From positions 1 through 64,000 of the forward strand of contig JTDE01021294.1 of the NCBI GenBank assembly GCA_014338405.1: a stretch of DNA of 64,000 bases, written 5' to 3'. Source of the stretch: Paragonimus skrjabini miyazakii (Eukaryota > Platyhelminthes > Trematoda > Plagiorchiida > Troglotrematidae). The position numbers and the translations under genes were made by a program. Shown piece by piece: positions 37,896-50,735 of the stretch (positions are counted from its first letter, which is position 1; each line of letters starts with the position of its first letter). Under the pieces are notes generated by a model. That model did not search any database. It had not been told where the DNA came from and saw only the letters and a list, made by a program, of their open reading frames with translations.

Positions 37896-39201
37896 GGAGG
37901 TGAGTTGTTTATGCTAACAATGTCGTATTTTGTGCTCGCATCCCTTCCACTGAAGATAATCTCCCCACCATGTGGTTCAAGTTCAGACGGCGGGAGGATT
38001 GGTAAGACATGTCCCCTCAGGGGGTCATTGTATCACGATATTTGGTTACATTATATGTCACTTCGGCCACGCTCTTTTGTTAGGGCTATGCAGGTTGGAG
38101 ACTGAGACGCAGCCTGTTGGAACCTACGGGGCCTGAAAGCATGTATTCATTGTCTTTTGGAAGCTTGAATAACTTACGAGCTGCTTCATTGGCTGTGGTG
38201 TCGCATACTTCTAACAGCTTCTATACAACCTGTACTATCAGTTGGTGCTTGAGACGAGATGTTGGTTGCCTAGGAAGATGCCATTTTCCTTCTTGTGATA
38301 TTAACGTTGCCAGAGCCACCTCTTCGATCCTCCTTTTCTAAATCCGTCATAGTTTGCCCTTCCAGTTAAACAGGACGTCAGATACCCTCTTCAGTGAAGT
38401 GGACAATGAAGGGGCGAAGACCTTTCGAGTTGATAAACGGAAGAACAGCCAGTATGTTTGTCTCTTTTGTCCGTCAGCCACTATGTTAGTTTGGTAGTCC
38501 ACCTCATTTTGAACTTGTTTGCTTGAAGGTACTTCAAGTAAACCACCAAGGCTTCCTTTGAATCGGTCGTATGATATCACTCTCCTGGGCTAGCTGGTTA
38601 AGACCAACCTCCGGAACTTGAGGAGAATAATGAGAATTGTCAGTCACAGTGATTCACCGAGGTTTATGGCGAATAACACAACTGGTAACTTGAGTTTACG
38701 TTGATCTGGCTTGGATGATAACGAGTGTGTGTACGTGCATGTCCATTGATCGTGAATTCCGCACCATCGGAACAGTAATGGTTCAACCATGGCACATGGC
38801 TACAACAACCTGAACCATATTTTCAAATACAGGTACAATGAGTATTTTTTATGATAGGAACAGCCAAGCTTTTTGTCTAACTTGTTCCTACTCAATAGAT
38901 TTAACTGAACTGGATATACATTGACCGGGTGTTGAGCTGCACACAAAGACCGGATTGTGCTTAGTCAGACATAAGACAATTTGCTTTTGGTAGTGGTCTC
39001 AATATATAAACTAGTTAGCACAATTGTACGGTGTACTTGTTATACGTCACGTGGTTAATCATCATTAGTATATCCGATCAAGAAGGAAATTAGGTCGGTT
39101 TATAAAGAGTACTTACTCATTACTCATAAATAGTCGGATGTTGGATTGGTATTTAATTTGAACCTAAACAAGGAGGAAATTGGCCATGACCTGTCGGTTT
39201 G

Positions 39202-39291
39202 AGGGTGAGCATCACAAAGCACTACAAACATCATTTAGACCTATTGCGGCCGTAGCCAGTGCAAACTGGCAATCCGAGGTGAACTATGTCT
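39202..39291 (+). repeat. Direct repeat, left copy
   Basis: About 90 bases containing gagcatcacaaagcactaca, ttgcggccgtagccagtgca and gaactatgtc recur at 39986-40073 with around 75% identity by eye. Confidence 0.6.
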
Positions 39292-39985
39292 TTTGTATGC
39301 CTATTCGGGCGTAATCAGCATTAAGCTTTACTGGCGATAGCAACGGTAAAGAGAACATTAGTACTTCTGAATCATAAACAGAACGGATATTGGAAAACAT
39401 ATTGTGCGTTGTGCTGATGCTCGTTATTAAGTAATTCCTTGGTTAAGCTACAACGAGTTGAAAAACAAAAGAGTTACCGGTTTCGCAACGTTTCGACCCT
39501 CTCGGAGAGCCTTTATCAAGCGATTTAAATCAGAAAATTTACAATGTACAAGCTTCAAATTAGGCAATCATCAGCTGACACATGTTTTTATGTTTCCCCT
39601 GTGGTGTGTAGACAAGCTACCAGTATGATGTATGGGTTCACGATTCATCAGAGGTCACCTCGTAAAGATCCTAAGGTGCGATTAAGCATAGAGAGTACTT
39701 ATGTAAGTGTGTATGTAGGTCTGTTTGCGTTTGATCTGCGTGCGTGTAGTCTGTATGGGATAGAGATGGGTGACAGGAATGCCGCAAACCTCTCCTACGT
39801 GGTGTCAGTTGTTCACCCAGTAAATCGCACCAAACAACTGACAATTCCGAGAACTTGTGACTCAGGAGGAGTGCATACTGTATTGTCATTCTACAAGCGG
39901 TAGCTTCATTCTTAAGTGAGTGTGCTGTTGATGAGTTTGATGAGTCCAGACAAGGACGGAGGCGGTTGTGGAGCATCAATTATAA

Positions 39986-40073
39986 TGGGTGAACATCAAG
40001 AAACATTACAAACATCATTCCGAATTGTTGCGGCCGTAGCCAATACAAAGTGGTAATTATAGTTGGACTATGT
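39986..40073 (+). repeat. Direct repeat, right copy
   Basis: It matches 39202-39291 in the same orientation, 784 bases downstream (gaacatcaagaaacattaca, ttgcggccgtagccaataca, gactatgtcc). Between the copies lies caacgtttcgaccctctcgg with gagcctttatcaag (39487-39519), a phrase like those at ends of retroelements. The pair may be remnants of terminal or subterminal repeats. Confidence 0.6.
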
Positions 40074-40585
40074 CCATCCGGTGTCTGTTTCGGATCGGCC
40101 TGTCACGGTGACCTGCGCATAACTATCATCACAAGTGGCATGCGCTGTACCACTTGTGGTTCCACTCACCCATCACGTATCCAACGTAAACCCGAGAGGA
40201 TAAGACTAAGAAGTGTGTGAATGAAGGTTTTCGTATCCAGCCCGTCCATTATAGGTTAGCCAACTGATAGGCCAGTATGAAAGTGAAACCCTTATCTCTC
40301 GGTAAACAGACAGAGATGAACTCCAATGGTAAGCTTTAAACTGTGGAGAAAAATACTGAGAATGTAATACAAGAAATGGTTCAGTATACGAGTACATGTT
40401 AGTGCACTCTAGAGAGGATAATTAAGAAAAACGAAATTCAAGATTGGGCTGGAAAAAAATACAGACGAAACATTTCCTACACAGTGCACCAACGGATCGG
40501 AAAAAAGGGAACGATTGAACGCTATGGACACCCAAGTTTCTGAAAAGAGGAACGGGCGAGTTGTTAGATGACAGTGGTTGTTAGT

Positions 40586-40685
40586 NNNNNNNNNNNNNNN
40601 NNNNNNNNNNNNNNNNNNNNNNNNNNNNNNNNNNNNNNNNNNNNNNNNNNNNNNNNNNNNNNNNNNNNNNNNNNNNNNNNNNNNN
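40586..40685. other. Assembly gap (100 N)
   Basis: Exactly 100 N, probably a placeholder length. It lies about 0.5 kb after the right direct repeat copy, so repeats may have blocked assembly here. Confidence 0.95.
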
Positions 40686-43600
40686 AGGATATAACTGGTA
40701 TAACTTATTTTGGCCTAACATACCCGTCTTCTTGTGGCCGACAGTGTACTATGAGTACGTTGATGACCTTCTGATCCGTGGTGATCACCACATTTACAGC
40801 AGCACACATCGCGACACCATATACTAATGTCACCACAACCTAGAGCACCGATCGTCTATAGTAACGAGGTGTAAGTAAGCTATAACTGAAATAACTCGAA
40901 CACTCTCCGCATCTTATTGCAGCTATCACAACTGGATGGACTTTTCAAGTAGTCCGTTCTAAACGATTCTTTAGGTGCGAGTTTTTCTGTTATTTGTAGT
41001 AGGGCAGAACCTTGCTGCATGGTACTTAATCAACCATATTGACAGTTCATTGCGATTGAGGTGGCAGTTGAGGTCATTAACAAGTGATCAGGATAGGTTG
41101 ACGGAATGTCAAGACAGTAAATCGAATGTTCGATTTCACTACCTTGAAAGTAAACCAAATTTGGTGCATATTAGCTGCATGTCGATTTTACCCCTATGTT
41201 TCCATTGTTGATTTCAGTACACTGAATAACTTTTTTTGGATCGTAATGCTGTGCTTACATTCGTTCACTCTTCATTTATTAAACATTTGTGATGTCACTT
41301 ATGACACTCACTTTGCCCGAAGTGAAAAACTCATGGCAAACTTACTGAAAAAATGACAGGCAATCGGACTGCAGCCAAAGTTGGAACACAGTGTTTTTAG
41401 TAGCATTCCATAACTTGCCTTTCCACTATCCTATATCCTCTGTTTTGCTTCCTAAACAGAGCTTCTTCTTGGTTCCCTGGTTGAACAGTGGTAAGACTAT
41501 GTGAGTCATTGTCTGTGATGACAAGAAGAATATACCTCTGACGATTCAGTCATCGTTTTATCAGTTTCACATCTTCATTTATGAAATGGTACTCACTCCT
41601 GGTATCTCTAGATGATTAACAGAGACCCCAATCACAGTGAGCTGAGCGATTCGTCTTGAAGGTCGGCTCAAACCAACCAACAAGGAAACAATAAAAAGTT
41701 GCTGGAATAGATTACTACAGTGACCTTATGGGAACGATAAAGTTACATTCTCTTTATGAATGCAGTGGTACATAGCAAATGAGGGTAGGGCGGAATACTT
41801 GGATCAAAGTAAAGGCAGGAGGTAAAGATGAGACATACACAAGAAATGCTTACAGGGGTGTTGGTTGTGAGGTCATGTGATTCGGTTTGTAATATCAAGG
41901 ATTGTTGATTTGAACCTCGTAGTTCCAAAATACAAGGACAGGACTGCTAGTACAAATTGGGTTTCAATGTGAACATTCATTTACTGGTGGAATCAATCTA
42001 ACGAATAAGTGTTTCCGTTCGCAAAGTCCCATACACTATCTTACTAGCTCCACTAATTCAGCATAACAGTGGCAGAAGGTTTCTTAGTAAAATAAATGTA
42101 TGCAAATTCTTGGGTTATAGCCAATCAATGTTTGTTCATCATCAGATAAAGGACAATCACTGATGCCGGTTACGTGTATACCGTTTGTTGTTATTGTTGT
42201 TGTCTGTTGCCTTCTACTTGCGCTAAAATCCCTCATGCTGTGCAAGGATGTGCTCATATATTTGCGAGATCTCAATGGTCAACCCACTGTGTCAACTGAA
42301 CAATCGAATTAACTCGTTGCTTTTAAATTTGCAATAGGCTCACACAGCTAGATTATTTACAAACATAAATTAGTAGCAGCAGTGGGTTAGTTAGGACTAT
42401 TCTCCAGCTGTGGCAAACTAATTCTGTCTTTCCAACCGATTTCTCCCTGATTGGTACATTCCCTTAGAAAACTGTACCACAGGAAGATGTTAATAGCCAA
42501 TATTGCTACCACCGAGGCCGAACACACAGAAGACCCTTGGGAATGTCAAGGTCAATTACAGCAGTTACCTTAATTCACACAGACAGTCCAGGGAAATTCT
42601 AAGCTACCGCTGTGCCTTAGGGGCAAAATAGAGATTAACCGGTCGAATACATATGTATGCATATACGCGATGGAAATTAAGGTAATTTTTAGTCCAGTTG
42701 GTTTTGTTCGCTCGTTCACAATGACAGATTTGACAACGGGCACAAAATTTATGTTCTACGGGCATATCAGATCAGGGCTTAGTATATAAGATTATTCAAC
42801 AACCCTAAATTCATTTAGGAATAATGCGTATGCCTAGAGAAAATAATTATATCCAGGGTAATTCGCTAGAACCATAAGGTTGCATAGGTCGTTTGACTTG
42901 TAGGGAAAACCTGTATAGTCCGGGTTTGCTCAACGTGGGATCAATTATCAGAGGCTATCGTAACTGCCTAATCGGTAATTGTATTCAGATGACGACTTTA
43001 TGCACATATTGGGAGCACCAAATCGAATCCTCAGTAAACTTAGTCATATTCCTTGCAGCAGTTCGAAGATACTTTCGACTTTTTATCGTTGACACTAACT
43101 AGCTGTTGTTTGGTATTTGTTCCAATGCGATTGTTTTATGTTTGATAAGACGCGTTTGGGTTTCTGTTTAACTCATTGTCCACTGATTTTTTCTCTTGTG
43201 TTCTCCCTACTGCTGAACCTTTTAAACTGAATCAATCTTTAACTTGTCTTTTCTTTGCAAAACCATCCAACACAGTTTCAGAACTACAGAAGCGTTTTCA
43301 GTTCTTTCTAATCTGCAAGTCTCCCATGATTCATATGAATAACCCAAAACGGAATAAGCGGATACTAAACACACCACCTAACAGTCGCAGTGGAATGAAC
43401 TAGTAACTACCCAACTTTTGAGCACCTGGTGTTTCTGCACATCGGCTAAATGGGCTTCTTTAAACAAAAGCCTTCTAGGTACCAATGTTTATTTTGGTCA
43501 CTAATGGTGGATTACCCATTGTCCGCGTACATGAATATATCAATAACTATGCCCAGTGCCCTACGAGAAAAACATTTTGTTGTCGTCCTGCTACTGACAG

Positions 43601-44973
43601 GTATCCTTAGAGAATCATGTTTCTCTGACAATGAACGTTTTCCTCTATTAAACCCCGTGCACCTGTTGTCCTTGCATCATTACCGTTTGTCATAGATTAA
43701 ATGTGTTGGCGCCACTGTCCATAAGACTCAGTGATTTTGCCTAAGTTGATGGTGTGATGCGATAACTAGCGGCAACAGGTGATTGTGGAAACGTCTTTCT
43801 TTCGCGCACTTTGTTAGTTACAAATAATTTTGGCTCAGCCCAAAACCTTACTTGGAAAAAAGTGAATTATTATTACTCCCTAAGGCCAACATTATGATCA
43901 ATGACCCGTAATCACAGTTCTGCAATAAGCTGAAGCTCACCAACTCTATGCACACCAAGTAAACAAACCCGTGACTAAGCTTCACAGTGGTAGGCCAAAC
44001 AATTGAACCACGGTAATCAGGTTATAGTAAGATATGCACATCACAGCTAAATATTTGATATTTTTTGTTAAAGTTGATATTTTTCCATCACCTATCTATT
44101 AACACGTACTCAGTGGCACACGCACCCAAACGCACAAACACCCAGTGGACAAAACCACAATAATCTGCGTTTACTTCAATACATTTCTGCATATGTGCTC
44201 GCCAGTAGCTGTTTACGCCATCATGTACACACACTCGCTTGTTCCCTGTAAACTGACTGTATGTATTTAGGGCACCCAGACCAAATACTGACTGATTGTA
44301 AGCCGTTTGTATGCATATACAAATAATTTATTCCTAGTTATATTTTCATAAAATGGTTGAACTGAATTGACTGGTTGCAATTGAACAGTCTCCTGAAATG
44401 TTTCACACGACACTGTTGGCTTTCTATTGAACTGCTTATGCAAATTAGTCAAACTCGGGTAGTTTAACATGCTTCCTGAAAAATGGGACTAACCACACTC
44501 AGGAATGTGTGTAGTCTAAGTTAGTGGTTAGAACAGAAATTGTTAGTAAGTTAATGTATAGCCATACAATTCTTCCGAAGGAGCGACAACTAGTTTAGGT
44601 GACAGTGATCGCAGTGAGTAGTTAGCTATCGATCAAATTGTATACAACGTAATCGACTGTATTGGGAAAACATCCCCAGTAAACGTTCGACTTTTTCCTC
44701 TGCTTGGTCAAATTATCACACATCCAAAGTTTTTTCTCCAAAATGCATGATTTTTGGTCATTTTGAACATGCCTGGGGAAGAGTATTTTCCTCGAGCCCT
44801 GTTCTTATTTGACCACATTCGTATTGGGCGTGTCAAGTTCATCACCATTTTCATGCGCAACAAATAAGGGTTTGAGTGGACCGCACAGTTGTAACCGGAG
44901 CAGGACAAGGGTGGACAATATAACCTTGATTTGTTAGGACTTTTTTATATCAAGCAGTGTCACCATCAGTCGT

Positions 44974-45291
44974 TTGCGCTCTGCCTGTCACTCACTGATT
45001 GAACGAGCGCATGATTTTCCTATTGCTCTGCGGCAAAGGAAACGGTTGGGTCAAATATCGAATTTCCGGCAGGTTTCACACCCAAAACATCACCAATCGT
45101 TTCATCCACACAGTTTCGCCTATACGTGGAGAACATGGGATGAGTCAGGGTTTAGAATTCACCTAACATGCTTGCACAAACAAAGAATATTTTCACAAAA
45201 TAGAATAAAACCGCAATATGAGTTTTTAATTAAGGCACGATCTTTTAAAAATGTTGTACAAAGTTTAAATTATACTGCGTTTAGAGTATAA
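44974..45291 (+). other. Unassigned open frame, 105 codons
   Basis: The frame reads FHPHSFAYTWRTWDESGFRI and similar Trp- and Arg-containing text and ends at TAA. I do not recognise it. It lacks clear splice sites and may be a piece of a repeat. Confidence 0.2.
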
Positions 45292-48200
45292 GTAATCATA
45301 CAATACACAATGTTCGCTTTTTCAAAGTTCGGCGAAAGCCCGTCTACTGATATGAGATCGATAGCAGACTGGCTGCCTTACTGATCGCTGATGCGCTGAT
45401 TAGGAAACGATTGGTCTTCGGAAGTCAGGCTAAGAACAACCTATTGACATTGCAATCAGTCGATGTAAGGCACACCTTAGCCCGAATCAGGCTGTAGGTT
45501 AACCAACGATTCAATATTGCCGAGACGTTCATTAAAACTAAATGATTGAGTAACTAGAAATACTGTGCTGATTGATATTTGTATTTACAACCTGTTTGTT
45601 CTAAATCTCTATGGATCATCACGCTGCAAACAACCTGTTGATGGTTATGTCTCATGACATTCATAACGACTCACCAGTGAACGCTTTTTAGGACCAAAAG
45701 TAAAACTGCCATTTCTTTGTGGCATACTTTGAACATTGCCATCAATATTCTTTGCTCATATGTGGATTAATTTTTACCACCAACTGCAGAAACGTAGAAA
45801 ACAATCATCATTCTTGAAAAACCTAGTGATACATTAATTACACTCCCTACTAGCATTGCGCTGTTATTCCCAAATGTGTTATGTAGCACATCGTCCATTT
45901 ATTTCATAGTTAACATTTTGTGACCATGTGGTTTGTGCTGACAGTCACCGTTCTTACTTTTGCACATTGGAGACTGACATACCTCTCTGATTTGACTTAA
46001 CCCTTATAAACACTTGGGCCCAGTAACGTTATATTTTTTTTACAGTTGTGCCTTAGTTCTCTATACCACGTACTTTGGTGGAGTGTCATATCATCCGTTA
46101 CAATATCGTGAAATCGCACAACCATAAGTGACCTTGAACAGCTTATTATGTTTGATGAAAGCAAGAAAAATAGTATTGATGAAGTAATAATTTATGCCCT
46201 TTTTCGTTACTGATCGACATTCAGATCTCAAAATTTGGTATACTATTTTCAGGTTCTTAGCGTGCACGAACAGTCTATTCGCGAACCTTCAGTAGTAACC
46301 CTTGTAAACTAAAACATTGTGGGCATTTACAACCAAAATGAAAGTTTTACGGGATCTCTATTTAAATTCAATGTTACTCACGGTTGAGCTATCTCAAATA
46401 ATGTGAGAATTTATTGCTTACTCTTAACTGTTAGTGAAACATCAATTTTAGGAAAGTTGCAAGTGCAAACTTTACTATAAAGTGGTAAATTATGACTAAA
46501 AATCTTTATTTGGCAAAAGTTTTACGTGATTCTGGTTGCTTTAGAGAAGTGAAATTCGACATGTTTATTGCTATATTTTGACCACAACTGGTCGCGTCTT
46601 CCTCATTCGGGTACACATTTCGGTTGGACCATCTGACAGTAACGTTTTGTTCTTGTTAGAACTCGTTAGTAATACATGTTTTATTTTAGTTCAGAATTCC
46701 TGCACCGGCCATTTTGATTGTGTTACGAGCGTGTTAATCACTACTTCGTTAGCCTCATAATAGACATAACCCATTCACCGAACCTATACGTTAGGCGATC
46801 ATATTGGATTCATGTGATTGCCGGGGTTTAACACTTGTCTGACACTTGTAATTAACTCTGTAATTAACACCATTGCCATTTCGGAATATGTCTTCTCACT
46901 TCAGTTCATCAACATCCTATTTAATTTTCGCAGAATGCTAGTAATCACATTCTTAACTAGATGAGCCGAATAGTTTTTAATTCGGTTTTATAGCGGACTG
47001 GTTGAGCTCTGTGAATATGACGTAACCATTTCGGTGGCTAATTATAATAGTTCATCAGCTCTTTTCCCCGCTTGACTGTGAAATGTTTGAGTGATGCTCA
47101 CTAAACTCAGGACGTACGTGAAAAAACGAGACTAGCAAATAAAGTTTACAAAGTTGTATAGTGTTTTGGAGAAAGTAAAAGACGTTATTGGACAAAGTGT
47201 ACTCAGAAACGTTCGATCACTGTTTGCTTGTATCAGTGAGTAAAGCCACCAATTGTCTGAGGTACGAAGGAGACAGAGGATTTACACATTTTGAGATTTG
47301 TGGAAGCATGCATCTATTGTATTCACAAGTGATGCAGTTGACAATCTAGAAGATACAACACTTTATCTGGTAACAGCAAGAGAAATATTGAAACAATTAA
47401 ATAGGTAGACGGTGCAAACTTCTTCTAACCTTCTGAGCGTCTAAACGAGATGGAAGCTGTCGTGCACGAAGTTATGTTCCGCACTTGAAAATGGTCGAGA
47501 GTAGAACAATGCATATTATTCAGTAACGGCAGTATGGAAAATCTGTACACATGTAAACCTATCAATTCATCGACGTTTAGGTTGGTTCCTATACAAAGTT
47601 GTCAAACCGTCTTCAAATTACCGCTACTTTTACCGACACATTTGAAGTTGGACATGAAGTGTGAAGGAAACTACTCATCTGTGTTGATAATCTTCAGTGT
47701 GCATACACATTTTTCCGGAGCAAGCAGACGATTTCTAGGAGCGGCGATTATTTCGGTGATGACAATAAATCGCCTCGATCACTCCTGTGATTTTAGGGGT
47801 TCTTTTCTCGTCAAAACCTGCGAATGCGTACGCACACATACATGAGCGTTGAGTTGTTGAGCGAGTAAAGCATACAAAGCAAATTTTGCTAATGTCTGTG
47901 ACCCCACTTCACCCTAATTTCATAATCTAGAATCCCGCTGAAAAGTGAACTTTTTAAGGGTCAGATGCTTTGATTTCGGCATAAACTATTAAATGCATTT
48001 CACAAGAGCAGGTGTCTAACACATGGGAATTGATTTCATAAAATATTAGGACATAAAGGTGCATGAAATGATGGACAGATGAACCATAGTTTCTTCTCAG
48101 GTTTAGTTCATCTTCGGAGATTCGTTTCAATGTTTAGCAAATTTTATAAGCTACGTAACTTGGCATGACCCAGTTAACTGACAAAACAGTTTCATGTGAT

Positions 48201-48324
48201 ATGTTTATTCACTGATGAGTTAATATTTCCTAGTGGAATTTTTAGTTTACGGAAATTTGGCAACGCACAAAAATTACATTATTTATCAATTTAAGATTTT
48301 GTTTGGGTTTTTGTCTTTGTTTGA

Positions 48325-48415
48325 GCTTGTCAGTAGTACGTACCCCTGTCTAGACTCGGATATGAACTCCTGTCTGCGTTCTGATTGGACAACCATGTTG
48401 ACCACATTGCCACAA
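48325..48415 (-). repeat. tRNA-like SINE head with partial body
   Basis: On the minus strand gtggcaatgtggtcaacatg (box A region) is followed by GGAGTTCATATCC (box B-like) and then tgacaagctcaaacaaagac, which resembles the start of the family A body. It shares the block aaccatgttgaccac with the 18.5-kb copy. Confidence 0.45.
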
Positions 48416-48963
48416 GCTTCATGTTAGACAAGGTCGAATTAGTGCCATTACGATCTTTAGTTTATAAGTGAACATAAGGTGTGCCTCACACATTTTTATA
48501 CTCATCGTGACACTAACTTCTTCAGATCGGACTTCAAGGTTTGCACTCCTCAGTTGGGGGTACACTCACTACGCCATTTAAACTAGCAAATATCGGCTAT
48601 CTTCCACCTACCAAAGCCTTCATTTACTGCATCACCAGTTGCGACTTGATAAGTAGCCTTATGGCTTACACTTGTTGGTACCCAGTCTGACATATAATTA
48701 AAGAAGGATTCAGAAAAAGAGGCTTATTGACAAAACGATATGGCAGCAACACGTTGAATATGTTGACTGTGTTCATCTCATGGCTGATATGCGCTTGTAG
48801 CAACCAAATACGTGAGCAAACCACCTGATCTATGTGTTCAGTAAAAGTATGAACTTAAACAAACTCATTTTTCATGGGCAGTCTTTGAGCCAAATATCAC
48901 ACAGGAATCATAGCAATAGTTGCCAAGTAAGGATTCGGTAGTTCTAACTACAGTGTGAATATA

Positions 48964-49490
48964 ACGTAGCATCTATGTACACGTGTACAAGGTACAAAAC
49001 TTCGGTTTGATGAGAAACACCATCGTCAACAGAATGCAGTCGCTTTGGGCTCACCGACAAGCCGGCTAGCTTCTGGCCGGCATTTTCATGGGGATGATTG
49101 AGAAGTGAACAACTGATCAGACGGGTCATACAGTATGCTACCTGCAGACGATTTGTAGATGACATTTTCTTATATCGCAGATGCTACCAGAGCTAGTAAG
49201 AATCTGAGGTTCATCTTGGAGGCAGAACAGAGTGAAAGACTAGCTACTAAAACGTTTAGATGCATCGATTTAGCAAGGTACACACAGTAAGCGGATATGT
49301 AATGGTCAGTGAACCCAGTTCCGCTGCTTTCTTTCAGTGAAGGAGGAACAGGACTCGGTACGATGTATAGCTGATGTAATCTGTGAAAGTTGTACCAATT
49401 ATGAGCTCGATGAAGAACACACGGTATTATCTAGGGTGTTTCACGTTGATGAATATCTTAAAAAGTTGCAACTAGTAATAAGCTAAGACG
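48964..49490 (+). mobile_element. Penelope-like element relic, reverse-transcriptase part
   Basis: In shifting frames the translation gives HRQQNAVALGSPTSRLAS, then AGIFMGMIEK, then CRRFVDDIFLY (F-V-D-D at 49152-49163), then NLRFILEAEQSERLATKTF and later DEEHTVLSRVFHVDEYLKKL. These line up with the Penelope-like order YRQ.DGVAMGSPLGPLLA.IFM, Y-V-D-D, LKFT.E....LPFLD and the thumb region. At least one frameshift lies between GSP and IFMG, and stops occur, so it is dead. The catalytic Asp pair is still encoded. It is followed after 50-150 bases by the GIY-YIG part, as expected for this class. Confidence 0.7.
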
Positions 49491-49544
49491 GAAGCCGGTG
49501 GATTCTCACTCTTGAAAAAACACACTGAGTTCCCTTAATCCATT

Positions 49545-49635
49545 CATTCAAAACAGAGAGAAGACGTATATCGCGAGATGTTAATATTTCGCTTTACTCT
49601 CAGCAGTCTCCAACGTGAAACCAACAAATTCTGTG
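49545..49635 (-). repeat. Hammerhead-like terminal repeat, inverted copy inside the Penelope-like relic
   Basis: The reverse complement reads atttgttggtttcacgttgg, then CUGCUGA, GAGUAAAGC, GAAA, UAUUAACAUC and UCGCG, followed by tatacgtcttct. This equals the + copy at 50.28-50.37 kb and the core of the 11.27-kb copy. A6 of the core is C, which should abolish cleavage. It interrupts the linker between the reverse-transcriptase and GIY-YIG parts. Confidence 0.6.
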
Positions 49636-49639
49636 GATA

Positions 49640-50200
49640 TTTACATTAAGGAAAAAGAACCAAAAGTGGCAACCTACATTGCGGAGAAAAAGAACATATT
49701 TCTGCAAATCTAGTGCAAGGGTGACAAGCTGATCAACAACATTGGTCACAAATGGATGCTGGCTTTGCAACGCGCTTATCCAGCTGCCCAACTGCGCGTC
49801 GAGTTAAGCACTAGGGGTTTGGTTGTCCATAGAAGTGGTACACACAACCGATAAGTCTGTCTCCCACGTAATATACCAGTTCAATTGCAGTTACAATAAC
49901 GTCTACATAGGCAGGACAGATCGGCATTCGCATCTGCGTGTGGCGGAGCACATTTTTAGGTGGTTATCAACTACAATCTCAAAAACGATCTGCCAACTGT
50001 AACAAGCTCGAAGATCGATCGCTAAACACATCTTAACGACCGGTCGTTTAGCTGATCCTGTCAAACCGTTCAAGATAGTACTACATAACTGCAACCCGAA
50101 ATTGCTAACGATCGGCGATGCAATGCTAATCAAACAACATTGGTCATTTTTGTGTGCACAGAAGACACTGACGCAATCAATCTCCCTGCCGTGGACTTGA
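49640..50200 (+). mobile_element. Penelope-like element relic, GIY-YIG endonuclease part
   Basis: The frame from 49841 gives HTTDKSVSHVIYQFNCSYN, then NVYIGRTDR (YIG at 49904-49912), HLRVAEHIFRWL, and after one stop SIAKHILTTGRLADP, IGDAMLIKQHW and SISLPWT ending at 50200. Known Penelope-like endonucleases show the same order: V-x-Y-x-F-x-C, Y-I-G-R-T, R-x-x-E-H, a T-G-H block and a terminal SLPW. Here the usual CxC zinc pair is only partly kept (one Cys). In the element this domain nicks target DNA. Upstream, KKNIFLQI and QRAYPAAQLRVELSTRG match the linker in another frame. Stops and a frameshift show it is inactive. Confidence 0.8.
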
Positions 50201-50274
50201 TTGCACTTTTAGCGCATTAAAGGTTAGAACTATGTGGTTGGTTTGTTCAACTGTTGTTGCTGTGTGCAATTTGT

Positions 50275-50365
50275 ATCAAAATTTGTTGGTTTTACGTTGA
50301 CGACTGTTGAGAGTGAATCGAAAAGTTAACATCTCACGATATGTCGGTCGAAGAAAGGTCTACGT
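50275..50365 (+). repeat. Hammerhead-like terminal repeat after the GIY-YIG relic
   Basis: atttgttggttttacgttga leads into CUGUUGA (50304-50310), a two-pair stem II in GAGUGAAUC, GAAA (50320-50323), GUUAACAUC and UCACG. A6 to U breaks the core. It sits 75-165 bases after the SLPW end of the endonuclease frame, where the pseudo-LTR of a Penelope-like element is expected. This links the whole hammerhead-like family in the window to that class. Confidence 0.65.
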
Positions 50366-50520
50366 GAACCTCCCGTACGAGGATGAAGTCTTAAGTGTAT
50401 TATCGAACAAAACGCTCGGCACTGTCCCGGGAACGAATCGCCAAGCTAGACAGACAAGACTCACTCAACTCTAAGCTGCTAGTTATTAGCCCGAAGACTA
50501 ACTACAGACAAAGCTACTTC
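50350..50520 (+). mobile_element. Possible second Penelope-like fragment (linker region)
   Basis: The + frame directly after the terminal repeat reads GRRKVYVNLPYEDEVLSVLS and further on LLVISPKTNYRQSYF. KKVY.NLPY...V at this spacing resembles the stretch in front of the GIY-YIG domain in Penelope-like proteins. It would mean a second truncated copy joined in tandem. The evidence is one short match. Confidence 0.35.
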
Positions 50521-50649
50521 ACAATGTGCTTACTTATTTTCTTGTTTCTGAAAAATCAGTTTACACCGTATGCATAAACAAACGCCTATCGTTGACAGCA
50601 CGCAAAAAACAACCCAACTGACTGGCCCTTTGATAGCAACGAATAACTT

Positions 50650-50735
50650 CGAATTGAACATCACTCACATTTCATCACGGTCTTTGCAGTTAGATGAACC
50701 TTCTAGCCTACGTCTTCCGAAAAGAAGCATTAGGG
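50650..50735 (-). repeat. SINE family A body, degenerate
   Basis: The reverse complement holds taatgcttcttttcggaag and ends in gtgagtgatgttcaattcg, matching ctagtgcttcttttcgaaag and the end block tgggtgatgttcaatc of the 6.75-kb copy. The middle is decayed. Confidence 0.4.
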
